64,000 bases of DNA from Cryptomeria japonica (lineage: Eukaryota > Streptophyta > Pinopsida > Cupressales > Cupressaceae). The translations under genes and the position numbers were made by a program. The DNA lies in NCBI RefSeq assembly GCF_030272615.1, contig NC_081408.1:620926476-620990475 (forward strand), written 5' to 3'. Within the stretch, counting starts at the first letter, position 1. The number at the start of each line of letters is the position of its first letter. This document shows positions 34,714-47,044 of this stretch, piece after piece. The notes beneath the pieces are model-generated. The model did no database searches. It saw nothing but the letters and a program-made list of their open reading frames with translations, and was not told where the DNA came from.

Positions 34714-35059
34714 AAATAGTGTTAATCAAATCATGAAATAAAAATCAATTTGATCCTAGATTGACCAATTTTAAGACAAAATTAAATAGAACAGATAACA
34801 GACGGAAGAAAAAATTAAACAACAAAGCTTCCTGCGGATGCGTGATCTGGACAGGGCGATTGCGTGACCCTGTCAGAATGAATGTGTGACCTTGAAGGGT
34901 CGAATGCATAATTCTGTCTATGCGATTGCATGACGATGTAAGCTCGATTGCATGATGGAAATATCTTTTCTTGAAATTCATACAACTTGCAAAAAAAATG
35001 AAAAATCCGCACAATCTGCAAAAATCACACAGAACACAGAAAAGGTTAAATTGCTATTA
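34714..35059 (-). repeat. Gypsy-M leader start with minisatellite part 2
   Basis: Non-coding. Between about 34840 and 34955 it has five more units of the GATTGCGTGAC / GAATGCGTAA theme seen at 34255-34405. Confidence 0.55.
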
Positions 35060-35078
35060 GTTCACGTCAGGTTCACTA
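35060..35078 (-). promoter_or_regulatory. Gypsy-M primer-binding site
   Basis: On the minus strand TAGTGAACCTGACGTGAAC, three bases after the LTR end. It is the Gypsy-NA site with two C/T-G/A changes, which fixes the LTR end at 35082. Confidence 0.75.
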
Positions 35079-35081
35079 AAA

Positions 35082-36339
35082 TGTGGGATGCAAAATTCAT
35101 CTTCTATTAAAAAAATAATCAATTAGAAACAAGGGAAATCATGAATCCCTATCCTAATCAAAATTTAACAAACAATACAATGAAATAACGCAATTAAGAA
35201 ATAGGAATTATAAATCATCAAATCAAATCAAATATTCTATGACTGCATAGAACTTCCATTTCTCTTCTTCTCTTCGTGGTATGATGGCTCTCAGATATTG
35301 CGCTGGTACCCTGCAAGTGACACAAAGATTCAAAGTTCATGATTGTTGAAAATGGAGATTGGATGCTTAATTTATAGAATATTGGATGAGATTGATTGAA
35401 AGGTGGAACATAATGATCAAGAGGTGTGAACTCAGGTGAGCTCAAATGAAATTTGATAGTTGAACTACTGATTGTAGGAGTGAAACTCAATAGATTGAAT
35501 AGATTAATTGAATCAACTGATTGATGAAAGAGCTGACTAAAGGAAGAAAAAGGATGATTGGAGGAAATAAAGAAGATGACACAAAGAGCTTAATTTAGAA
35601 AAAGCTAACTAAAAGATGGAAATAGAGATTGGAGAGATAAATGATTTAATTAATCAATTAATTGAATTAATTAATATAGCATGTGCTTGCATTTAGATTT
35701 AGATTATTAATTTAATCTTTGCATGGGATATTATTCAATAATTGAATTTATTAATTCAATTTACCATTTGAATATATTTAGAACTTGACTTTGATTTTCA
35801 ATTTGGTTTTTGAAATCATGCACATGTTATTGAATTTGGAAGAAATTACAAGAATATGAAATTAAATAAAATTAGAATTTGGGGACTTGGAAATGTAGAA
35901 TTAATTAGCTAATTAAATAATTTAAAGAAACTATTTAATTATTTAGAAATGGAATTTAATTAAATAATAAAGATTATTTAAATTAAAGGATTAAATCACA
36001 ATTAATTAAATAATAAATATTTAATTAATATTTAGAAGAGGGTTGAATGATTAGATGTTTAGAGATAGAAATTGAAAATTAATTTATTTAAATAATAAAG
36101 ATTATTTAAATTGGGGAATTAATCATAATTAATTAAATAATAAATATTTAATTAATATTTAGAAAATGATTAAAATGATTAAATGATGAAAGAATAAGAA
36201 ATAGAATAATTAGTAAGATGATGAGGAAATACGAAATTAGAAGAATAAGATTAATTAAATTAATTAAATAATAAAGATTATTTAATCAATTAGAAGAATA
36301 ATTAATACATGATCAATGAGACATTTTTAGGTGTCTACA
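35082..36339 (-). repeat. Gypsy-M 5' LTR (1258 bp)
   Basis: On the minus strand TGTAGACACC...GCATCCCACA. The U3 side (35577-36339) is shared with 9840-10600; the 35082-35576 part has no partner because the left LTR is truncated. A TATAAA on the minus strand at 35371-35376 is the likely promoter. Confidence 0.82.
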
Positions 36340-37206
36340 TGATTTTATCGATCCTAATGCTTTTAGTGGATGATAATGGGTTAAGGGTGATGATCATGAT
36401 AGGAAGTAGGACTTAGTCTATTAGGACACAAGCAAAGGGCGGCTTCGAGCTTATTTTCTATAGAGCTACCAACGTGGGTAGCAATGATAGAGAAACTGTC
36501 GGGGACAATGACCCTAGAAAGGGTTGCTTACCCACCCAAAATAGTTTACATTAAACCATAGATTAGAAAACAAAACTACATACTTTACACCTTGATCCTA
36601 TGCCAAAATGGGTATGTAGGCAGTCTAGGGACAAAGTTGTCCCTAGTACTCAGGCGTTTGGGGACAGGGTCTAGGATTTGGTAAAGTAGATGAATTGTGA
36701 AGTATCCTAATTGAAAGATAAGGGAAATAAAGGAAAACGTAATTCAACACATACTCGAAAAGTATCCCATATGGATTCGCTTGAATTCCTGAGGCTTTAG
36801 GCCAAATTTGAAGGTGGAGTTCAAGCTTGCATTATGTTAATTTTATTGTCCTAAGGACAACAACCTCAGCTCCTATTAGAGGAGTGTAGTTCTTAGTGAG
36901 TAAATCAGGACCCGAATGGTCCCAATGAGTCTAAGTCTCTGGCCAGAGCACCTCCTATCCCAAGTTGGATAGATGCCTACCTCGTTTGGGTAGATGCCTA
37001 TCCTATATTGGATAGATGAAACCTCCTCTCTCGTATGGACATATGCTTAACCCATGTGGTTAGATGCTCATCCTAGATGGATGAATGCCTAATCCAATTG
37101 GATAGATGCCCAGAGTATGCGATTGAATCAAACACAAGTGATTAAATAAATAAATTAAAAAAAAAATAGTAAAAAATCCTTGGGTTATGTAGAGTGGGTT
37201 ATTACA
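36340..37206. repeat. Family X copy 1, right part
   Basis: Non-coding. Matches 45080-45879 of X copy 2 closely (GAGAAACTGTC, TTTACATTAAACCATAG, ACCTTGATCCTATG, TCAGGCGTT). Includes about seven units of a ~22-bp repeat, TTGGATAGATGCCTATCCNA (36955-37120). It ends GGGTTATTACA, which is inverted with respect to the X start TGTCATAACCC (10 of 11 bases), so both look like termini of one element. Confidence 0.65.
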
Positions 37207-37507
37207 GGTACTAAATTGACAATAATCTTTACTTTAAAGTTGAAGGTAATAAGCTACTGATTATTGTTGTTTATGTTGATGATGTATATTTGGAGGAAAT
37301 GATGATTTATGTAAGGAGTTTTCATAAGAGATGTAGAAGGAATTTGAAATTTTAATTATTAACGAGTTGTCATTCTTTCTTTGTATACAAGTTACACAGT
37401 TAGAAGATAGAATTTTTATTTCTCAAGCCAAATATGTCAAAGAGATGCTAAAGAAGCTTGAAATGGATAACTTTAATCTGGTTGCAACCCCTTTGGTTGT
37501 TGGTTGT
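37207..37507 (+). pseudogene. Copia-1 RT, second part
   Basis: Begins with the 46-base duplication of 8250-8295, then keeps the RT catalytic motif (LLIIVVYVDDVY, about 37252-37290), followed by a frame change. Ends at the GTTGT target duplication of the solo LTR. Confidence 0.75.
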
Positions 37508-38321
37508 TGTAGACACCTAAAATTGTCCTAGCCTAATTCAATAAATATTTTATTTATCTAATTATTTTATCCTAAGTCTTCTATTAATTAAAAACATTCT
37601 TATTGATTTAATTAATTTACTTATCCTCTTCTAGCCCTTTTCCTATTCAAATAAATATTTTTATTTATTTAAATTTGCTTTTCCCTAAATTAAATATATA
37701 TTTTATTTATTTAATTGGCCCCACTTCCTCTATTAAATAAATAAATTTATTTATTTAATTAATTCATTAGCTTTTTCTCTTCAATGACACATGTCATTCA
37801 TCTTTTAATTTTCCTCTACCTATCCCCTTCATTATTTTATTATTTTTCTTAACTAACCTCTTATCATTTTATCATTTCCTCTACCCACTCTTTAATCCTA
37901 GCCTACCATTTATCTTTTCACCTCTTAATCCTATCACTCCATATTCTAAAGTGTCTTCTATATAAGAGGATTCTTTTATCCTTCTAATCCTAATGCATTT
38001 ATCTAATGCATCTAATAATCAATCAAGCTTTCTTTTGATCAAGTGACTTCGCAGCCATAATCCATTCTTTGTTGAGCTCTTGTGCACAATAAAAAATATG
38101 AGAGAAAATATATCAAACAAGATCAATGGAGATAGGAGACAATGAAGATCAAACCCTACTAGGCATGTGAATGGTATTATTGTTTCAATTTGTTAATTTG
38201 CATGTTCTTAGGTTTCTTCATTGGTGTATGGTGAATGTATTATTGTAGAACTAAAGGTTTGTTGTGGTTGGATCTTTGTGGTTTTACAATAGTTTTCCAT
38301 CATCATTTTTTACCTCACACA
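37508..38321 (+). repeat. Solo LTR with exact target duplication
   Basis: 814 bp, TGTAGACACC...CTCACACA, flanked by GTTGT at 37503-37507 and 38322-38326. It splits the Copia-1 RT/RNase H reading, which resumes cleanly (CKL...) after it. Its first 12 bases equal the Gypsy-M LTR start on the minus strand; the rest I could not align. No internal region, so it is a recombined solo LTR. Confidence 0.87.
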
Positions 38322-39045
38322 GTTGTAAGTTGAGAAAACATGATAAATCTTTAGAGTTGATCAAAAGAAGTACAAATCCATGATTGGAGGATTGCTATAT
38401 TTAACTGTCTCTAGACTAGATATTATGCAAGTTGTTTTTTTAGTTGCAAGGTTTCAAGCGCTAATATGAAGCAATCATATGATCAAGTAGTGAAGATGAT
38501 TTTCAAGTACTTAAAAGGAACCCTGAATTTTGGTCTTTGGTACAAGAAGAATGGAGATTTTATGACAAAAGTATACACAAATGTTTATTGGGTTGGAGGT
38601 ATTGATGATAGGAAAATCACAAGGGGAGGCACATTTTTTTTGGGAGATAGGTTGGTTTCTTGGTTAAGTAAGAAGCAAGGTTTAATGTCTCTATCTAGTG
38701 TAGAAGCATAATACATTGCAAAAACATCTTGTTGCACTTAAGTTATGTGGATGAAATAAATGTTTAATGATTTCAGAATAATGTATGATGAAGCTATGCT
38801 CATCATGTGTGATACTACCAGTGATAAAGATTTCAAAGAATCTGGTAATGCATTCAAGAACTAAACATATCTTCATAGGGCATCATTTATTAAGAGAGAA
38901 GGTTGCAAAAAAGGAAGTCAGATTGGAGTATATTTCTACAAAAGAATAGGTGGTCGAAATTTTTACTAAAACATTGGTGAAGGATACCTTTGAGTATCTC
39001 AGGCTAAAACTAGGGGTCATTGGCCCTCCTTTCTCTAGCTAGATG
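38322..39045 (+). pseudogene. Copia-1 RNase H, decayed
   Basis: KKYKSMIGGLLYLT, YLKGTLNFGLWY, LVSWLSKKQGLMSLSSVEA, then HHFLREKVA-type remnants and an ADIFTK-like end near 38950, all with stops and frame changes. This is the C-terminal end of a SIRE-type Copia polyprotein. In the same direction as 1-2486, 7128-8296 and 37207-37507. Confidence 0.75.
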
Positions 39046-39967
39046 CATAAATGAGGTGCATCTTTCCAAGGGGAGATTCAAAGCTTATTCTTTGTCTCTT
39101 GGATTGATGTTGTTGATGCTCTCAGGGGGAGTAGTGGAGTATGTAATTTCTTTTGTTGGAAATTAGTGTTTGATAGATTGTTGCAAAGATTAGTATGTCA
39201 TGTTGTGCCCTTTGTATTTGATATCAAATGGGGAGAGAACTCTTGATAAATGTTTGAGAGAGAATTTTTGGTGTTTCTATGCTTATTTTTCAAGTGTTAC
39301 CATCAATGAAAAAGGATGCTATTATTGAAAATCTGAATTACTTATTGGATATCTGACTTGTGTTGTCATTGATGCCAAACTTGGTGGTTCAGACGAAGTC
39401 TGGTTTGGATATGATCTTGTACTATTGAAAGTTTATTTAATTGGTATTGTGATTGTTTTTGATGCATGTTTCTTTGTTTAGTGTTGTTGTTGAACTTTTG
39501 TTGGTGGAGTTTATCTGGAAATTTACAGTTGTGGCAAGTTCAATATGCAGGAAATAATACTTAATGCCCCAGTGGTAGAAATCTTTGCATTTCTTTGGAT
39601 GGTGAAGATTACGTTTTATGTTTTTGGATATATTGTATTTGTTCTAAGGATCCTGTATCATTTAGTTTTTTGGTTCTTGGATTTCAAAAGTGTAATGTTG
39701 ATATTATCTAACAGTAAGGGCATTTGTCAGACTTGTTCAAAAAATGCTTGATGGCCTCTAGATTTGTAGAATCTTGTGTTGCAATATGGTGGACATGTTT
39801 ATTTGGTTTGTGTAGTATTTAAGTTCAATTCTCTGGTGGCATTTCTATTCTACAAGTGAGTTATGTTGGTTTGTGCTTGGTATATTCGGTTGTGATATGT
39901 TTTTCAATGTGTTGATTGGATTACATTGATTGGATCATACTTTTTGGTCTAGATATGCAATGGATAT
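39046..39967 (+). repeat. Copia-1 polypurine tract and 3' LTR, 5' part
   Basis: An AGGGGGAG tract lies at 39124-39131. The LTR starts at about 39154 (TGTTGGAAATTAG, like the Copia-B LTR start TGTTGGATATTG) or at 39142. Non-coding. It is cut at 39967 by family X copy 2, and its remainder would be beyond the window. Confidence 0.55.
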
Positions 39968-41278
39968 TGTCATAACCCTCTTTATAGACCTTGTTATGCT
40001 TATTATTATTATTACTACTTTCATTATTATTATTAATTTTTAAGAATAATGTTAGAAATTATAAATTTAATATGGTTGAAATATTTTAAAGGGAGAAGAA
40101 CTAATAGTGGTGACTCACACGTTAGGTCATTACTTGGAAATTATTTATTTTTTCCAATATTATAATTGAGCACATGGTGTAGGAGAAATAAGAAGATTCT
40201 AGAAGCAAATATTGAATTCAAAATGCATGGTCAAATGTAACTGTCACTATGACAAGTTGTAAGGAATATGTCTTGCTTTAAAAAATTTCAAATTCAAATT
40301 TAATATGCATGTAGTCCCCACTTTTGCATGGAATTATTTAAAAAAAAAAGAATATGTTAATCATTTAATTGTCTTGTAGTGGGAAATGACTCTCATTTTC
40401 TATATATTGAATACAAGAATTTCGAAAAGGGGGAGTTCATTTTTTTTTTTGGGTGAAGAAGTAATTTCTCAAGTTCTTGTAGATGCTTGTTAGTAGTAGT
40501 AGGATTTTGTAACGGCATTTCATTGTAGAATTTTCAAGTTTGTTCTTGAAGAATATTGACCAAGCTAGAAGGAAGGAATGAAGAAGATTAGGGGGAGATT
40601 TGGACATGGTTCTACAACAAGTTCTCGTTCAATCCATTCATTTTTGTTCACTTGCCTGTCTTCTTTCATGATGTATTTGTATTGTAGATATTGTAGGAAA
40701 AATATATCTTTTCTTTCTTACTTGCATGCATAGGTTTTCTTTGTAATGGGTTTTATGTAGTTGAAGGAAGAGAGAATTTTATTCACTTGTATGCATTTCC
40801 TACCATAAATTTGAGTAGCTAAAAATAATATTGCATATCTTTTCCAAAAAAGAAATTACCTTCATTGGTTTAGATTTTGATAGAAGAATTTAAATGCAAA
40901 TAGGAAACAAAGTTTGTATATTTTGCCTATAATCAGTGGGCTTCTTTCAAAATATACATGCAATGAGAATATTGTTAAAATCTCTTCTTCCCTTTACCTT
41001 GATTCCATTTTTCTACTCAAAAGTTGCCTTGTTGCCCAAGAGATTTAAAATTAGAATAGTGATAAAAAAGAAATAAAATATGTTTTTATGTGAAATGCAT
41101 ATCTCTATGCTTATTCATCTCTGTGAAAATTTATCCTTGAAAGGTGTATATATATCCCTGTGAATATATATTTATCTCTAAGAAATCTCTGTGTTTATTT
41201 CTCTAATATTTTTTTTTCTCTGAAAAATATTTCTCTAGGAAATCTCTATGTTTATTTCTCTGAAAAATTTGTCTCTAA

Positions 41279-41315
<37 letters not shown>

Positions 41316-41746
41316 CATACATACATACATACATACATACATGTGTGTGTATTTATTTCTCTGGAAAATTTGTCTCTGAAAAATATAATTTGTGAAAAAA
41401 CTATCTCTGTGAAATTTTTTGAATTCTTTTATTCCCAAAGTGAAATCTGTGAAATCTATCTCTCTCTCTCTTTTTTTTTTCAAAGTGAAATTAGTGAAAA
41501 GCTCTCTCTATGAAAATTATCATTTCTCAAAGTAAAATCTGTGAGTTTTACCTCTCTGTGAAATTCATCCCTCATTGTACAAATATCTTTGTCTATTTAT
41601 CTCTGGAATACTCATCCACCTCTGTCTGTTATCTCTAGATTACCCGTCTCTGTGTATAATATCTCTATAAACAAGAAATTTTATCTCTGTTTTTTTTAAA
41701 CAGGAAAAAAAAATAAATAATAGTAAACCACAAAAATATATCCATA

Positions 41747-41780
<34 letters not shown>

Positions 41781-41911
41781 TATGTATATACGTGTATATG
41801 TATATGTATACATATACATATACATATATATACACCTATGTATATATATACATATGTGTATATATATGTATATGTATATGTATACATATACATATACATA
41901 TACACGCATAT

Positions 41912-41942
<31 letters not shown>

Positions 41943-42057
41943 TACATATACATATATATACACATATGTATATATACATACATACATATATATATGTATA
42001 TATATATGTATACATATATATATCTATCTATCTATATATATATATGTATACATATAG

Positions 42058-42097
<40 letters not shown>

Positions 42098-42189
42098 GTA
42101 TACATATATACATATGTATGTGTATGTATACATATATGTATGTATACATATATGTATATATGTACACATATACACATATATACATACAG

Positions 42190-42241
<52 letters not shown>

Positions 42242-45200
42242 GTATATACATATATGTGTGCGCTCGCATGCACACACACACATGTATATATATTTAAAAT
42301 ACCCTTTATTTATGATTGTCGAATATAATAATTATATCTTTATCGGTTAAAATAATGCTTTTTGTTGTTTTCCTTGTTTTAAAGAATTCCTTTTGGTACC
42401 TTCCCATATTATATGAAAATATTTTTTTAAAAAAATTATTTTATTTTATAATTTTAAGATTGTAAATTAATTTTTGACAGTTATGAAATAATTAATTTTT
42501 TTATTTTATTTTTTATTAATAAAAAAAGTAGTTATTAGTTAAAGATAACTAAAATTTATTAGTAATAGTTAAAATTGTTTTATTAAAGGCAAAGGAAACA
42601 ATCAGAGCTTTTTTAGATTATTTAGTTGGAATTTATTTATATTTAATTTGTTAGCAAAGATTTATTTGGATTAAAACGCATATTTGAAAATTAAAAAATA
42701 TTCATATTAGTTGAATTAATTTATAGTTAAGCATTATAAATAATTTTAATAGTTAAAAGTTCGTTCAATTTATTTAGAATCTAAGGATTTATTCTTAAGT
42801 GTAAAATATAGTATTAAAGAAAAAATGAAAGTGGTAATAAATTTCCTAGGGAGAAGGATGACAAACGTAACTCATGATAAAAGGGTTTGATATGAAAATT
42901 TAAGTTATAAATTTGGACCTTTCTATTTATAAATACTTTATCTATAAAGATTTCACTATCTCCTCAATGATGTGAAAAGAGCCTTTGGGGTTTTGGAAGG
43001 ATAAATATTGCATAAGGCGAAATGGTCAAATTACACTTGTGGAATTCAAATAGATAATTGAACATTAAGAGATATATTATATTGAATTAATCTTCTGAGG
43101 ATGTACATAAAACAATTAAATCTCCTTATTAAATAAAATAGTTGACTTAAGGAAACAAAAGAAAGGGAAATGACATTGCTCTCATGCATCTTGGGAAGCT
43201 TTTGCACAAATGAATTTTTTTCCAAGTATTGGATTCTCCCTCATTATTTATTTTCAAATGGAACCTAGTAGTAAATGGATTTCTCCAAAACATTCAATAC
43301 ATTTCAAATATTTAATTTCTTTATTTTATTTCGAAACTACCCCTTTGTATATTTAAATTTGTGCAAGTATTAAGAGATAAAATAATTTACCTACTATGTA
43401 AATGTGCTTAGATTCATAGTACTCTTTATGTATTTCGAGCAATATGAATTTCCTTCAATCCAAGAAGTCGAATATTTGATTCGTTTCTTTGTTAGATTTC
43501 AAGGCATAGAGTATACAAGGCATAAAGGATGGTCATTTCTATTAATGGTTAAAAATATTTACCTTCTTGCTATAAAGAAACATAGGGCTAGTAAGGATAA
43601 GTTACTTTTATATTGCAAGTAATTAGTATAGATAAATTTGATTAACATTTAAGATTAGAAATTTTTCTCATACAATTTAAAGGGGTATAGTCTATTTTGG
43701 AAGAATATTAGTATTAATCAAGGTGTAAAGAAATTTTATTTGAAAACCAAAATAGTTTAGTATATGGGTGCGACAAAGGTTGAAACCTTTTACGTGAGAT
43801 TATTAAACCTGACTTACCTTGCATACCCCAAATTTAGTACTTATCTCTTATTTGTAAATTATCTTATGAAGCTTACCTTTGAAGGTGAATAAAGTTAGGA
43901 TTCGTTGTTCTAAGATCATTGGGTTCTATCATTATCAAGAAAATGAGTTTTCAAGAAAACTACCCCATGATAATTTGGAGAGTAAAATAATAAATTTTAA
44001 TTGAAGTACATTATAGGAGCAAGCATTAGCTCACTTCTAAGAATTTGGAATTGAAGAGGTTGTTATATGTAGGAATATCTATGGATAAGTTAACATTACT
44101 TCAAGTGGAAGAAATAGTTAGTTATCTCTTATAATCTTGCAAGGAATTGACATTGGTTCTAAAGAAACTAGAGGAAGATTGATTCAAATAGCTTAGGGTC
44201 TTTATTTTATTTGATTAGGAAGAATTAGAATCTCTTGTAATCTTATTTTCAAACAATTAGTGATTAAAAGTATTGTGTTTATTAAAGCATATTGTTAATA
44301 GTTATTTTCTTTTTCCTTCAAACAAGTGAAAATTTAATTTAATTTCCAAAGTAATATTAGATAATTTAATTTTCTTTAAGAAAATTAGCACCTTTCAAGC
44401 ATTAGGATTCATAATTAAAGTAAGGTTATCATTTGTGGAGAAAAAAATTAAAGATGAAATTTATGTTGCTTCAAGTGGAAGAAATAGTGGGTTATTAAAA
44501 ATGCGGTTACTTTTGAGCCTATTATTATTATTATTAAGTTTTTCCTTCAATCAAGTAAGTGTTAAAATTCATTTCTAAAGTCTTTCTACCTAGGAATTAG
44601 ATTTTATTTAAGAAATTTAGTACCTTTCAAGAAGTATTTCAAGCTTTTTCATAAGTAATAATTTTACAAGTTTTCAAGCAAAAATTTCTTGTATATCATA
44701 GTTTCATTTTCATGATTGTATTAGTATATTTCTTTACATAAGATTCATGAATTCAAAGTTAAAATCCTAGTTAGAAAACTAAGCAAGAGGAGACAAAACC
44801 AAAACTTAGCAGTGTTCAGTATCTATGGTGCCTCTGGGTCACGCTTACGGGTAATGCCATTGTGTTGAACTACTGCACTTAACGCCTAACAAAGATGCAA
44901 CAATGATGTTTGTGGCATCATCCCTCTAAATCGTTGGGGAGCAATAAGGGTCATTTGGAAGTTAAAATCTAAGGGGTGGTTAATCCCCCTTGGAATGATA
45001 ATATAAAAGGATAAATCTTAAATAAATTTACATTCGCTTAGATAACCTTAGAAAACCCCTTTTAGGGTTTGGTTGTGAGTGATGTTTTTGGATATATATT
45101 TTATCTTGATGGAATTCAGTGGATGAAAACTAATTAAGGGTGGCATATTTAATAGGAAATATGATTAGTTATTTTAGGGCACAAGTAGAAGGCCACCTTG

Positions 45201-45879
45201 AGCCTTTTTCTATAGAGATACAATCGTGGGTACCAACTGCAGAGAAACTGTCTGGGACATTCACCCTAGAAAGTGTTGCGTACCCACCATACAGTTTACA
45301 TTAAACCATAGTTAGAAACTAGAACTACATACTCTACACCTTGATCCTATGTCGAAATGGGTATGTAGGTAGTCTTGGGACATAGTTGTGACTTGTACTC
45401 AGGCGTTCGGGCATGGGGATTAGGATTTGGTTAAGGATGAGCTGATCATGTTTTTTTTTGAAGTTCCTTGGTCTTTCCATCAAAGGTTATAGTAACACTA
45501 ATTGGAAGATTAAAAGTAATTCAATGCATACTCGAAAGGGATCTCGTATGGATTTGCTTGACTTCCTAAGGCTTTAGGCCAGATTCCGAGGTGAAACTCA
45601 AGCTTGTTAATTTTATTTTTATTTTTTTAATATACTCCTAAAGATAGACACCTCAGTGCATTCCTAGTAGGGGAGTGTAGTCTTTAGAGAGTGACTGAGG
45701 ACCTAGATGGTCCTGATGAGTCTAAAGTCTCTGGCCAGACCATTTCCTATTCTTTGAATAGATGCCTACTCCATTTGGGTAGATGCCTATCCCGAATTGG
45801 ATAGATGAAACCCATTGTCCTGTATAGATAGATGCCTAACCTGTATGGTTAGATGCCCATCCCGATTGGATGGATGCCT
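39968..45879. repeat. Family X copy 2
   Basis: About 5.9 kb, no protein domain on either strand. The start TGTCATAACCCTC matches 8297 and the end part (45080-45879) matches 36340 onward, including the TTGGATAGATGCC repeats (45745-45879). The middle has no counterpart in copy 1. AT-rich, with a 1-kb microsatellite (41277-42290). Interrupted by Copia-B inside a GATGCCT word; about 120 bp of X should follow beyond the window. The inverted termini and length suggest a long LTR or a large element without genes; class uncertain. Confidence 0.6.
41277..42290. repeat. TATACA/TATATG microsatellite
   Basis: Blocks at 41277-41345 (ATACAT, then CATA, then GTGT) and 41740-42290 (mixed TATACA, TATATG, TA and CA units) separated by ordinary DNA. 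Open frames here read only Tyr/Ile/Met/Thr/His/Val/Cys from the repeat and are not genes. Confidence 0.95.
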
Positions 45880-46987
45880 TGTTGGATATTGTTGTTGGTA
45901 TGGATGACTTCGTCATGTGTTGCATTGGTTTTGTCATTGATGTCAACACTTATCTTCTTGGTGGTCTACATTGTGTTCACTGACATGGTTAGTGGCTTAT
46001 GCACAGTCACTGATATATGTTCACCAGCAGGTTATATTGTTCACCGACATAAATGATGACTTGTTATCACCTAGAGATCATTTGGTTATGTCGAAGACAT
46101 GGATTGGAATTTTGGATTTGTTGTTTTTCTTATTGGTCTAATTGGGTTGACAAATTTGCCTTTATCAGCAGATAGGTTTAGGTTATGGACCGGTACATGA
46201 TATCTATTCCAGATTAGCACAACACATTTTGGAAATGGTTTATTGATTGGATAATGTGGTAAATGTATTGAGCCGACATGTTGTATCACATCAAGACTTA
46301 TTTGTAATTGATTTAATTGTAATATCTTTAGTGAGGCGACCTCATGTATCAGTTTTAGGTTTTATATATATGATTGTAAGATCTTATTGAAGATCATATA
46401 TGATCATGATGAGTGTGTATGAATATTGAAGAGCAAAAATAAGCAGATACTTGTGCGAATCACACAGACATTATTTGAAGGTTGAAGGAAGGCTATGAAG
46501 GTGTTTGGAACTCATGTTCAGAGCTTAAATCGGTACTGAATCTAGCATTGCAGATGCTATTTTGAGCAGTACATTATCATTGGATTTAACCATCCAATTG
46601 TAGTCAGTGTGACTCCTATCTTGTGGTTGAGCAGTGAGCTCTAGGTGGTTGGCCTTTCTGCATGTGAAAACCCCATTTGTATACACTTACTATCTGCAGT
46701 AGTATCATCTAATTGTGGGTAAGTTTTCCCACCATGGTTTTTCCCCTTACCGGGTTTCCACATCAAAATCTTTGTGTCATGTGTTGTGGATGTTGTTTCT
46801 CTTTATGTTTCATACATTAAGTTACACTGGTACTGCTATAACTATTAATTTGTTTTACTGGCATTTAAGTTTGGTTTACCAACACTAAGTTTAAGTTGGA
46901 ATAATTTGCATCTGGATTATAATTTATTGACAACTGGTTCACAACTGATTCACCCCCCCTCTAAGTTGTCCTTCTTGGTTCCTAACA
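45880..46987 (+). repeat. Copia-B 5' LTR (1108 bp)
   Basis: TGTTGGATATTG...GTTCCTAACA. It has a TATATATA near 46363-46370. Close to its end is GATTCACCCCCCCTCT, a word that recurs inverted at the start of the solo LTR at 61702. Confidence 0.85.
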
Positions 46988-46989
46988 AT

Positions 46990-47001
46990 TGGTATTAGAG
47001 C
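46990..47001 (+). promoter_or_regulatory. Copia-B primer-binding site
   Basis: TGGTATTAGAGC, one C/T change from the tRNA-Met complement, two bases after the LTR. Confidence 0.85.
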
Positions 47002-47044
47002 TAAGTCCTCTTTTTGCAGAAGCCTAACAACTTGAGAAGATCCT

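Larger units (their letters stand above)
9840..36339 (-). mobile_element. Gypsy-M, Tat-lineage Ty3/Gypsy element inside family X
   Basis: Minus-strand element of about 26.5 kb, about 18 kb without Gypsy-NA (15188-23667). In its own direction: 5' LTR (36339-35082), primer site (35078-35060), a long leader with minisatellites, gag, protease, G-patch-like region, RT, RNase H, a second RNase H, integrase, a long 3' region carrying an antisense gene, polypurine tract and a truncated 3' LTR. The second RNase H after the usual one is the hallmark of the Tat/Ogre lineage. No TSD can be seen because the left end is deleted: the base run after the right end is TGATT and is not found at 9835-9839. Confidence 0.87.

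Noticed and set aside
33835-34955. CRISPR-like arrays
   Set aside because: Units are degenerate tandem repeats with no uniform spacers, in a plant retrotransposon leader.
41235-42350. Many overlapping open frames on both strands, up to 178 codons
   Set aside because: They translate the TATACA/TATATG microsatellite into Tyr/Ile/Met/Thr runs; stop codons are absent only because of the repeat.
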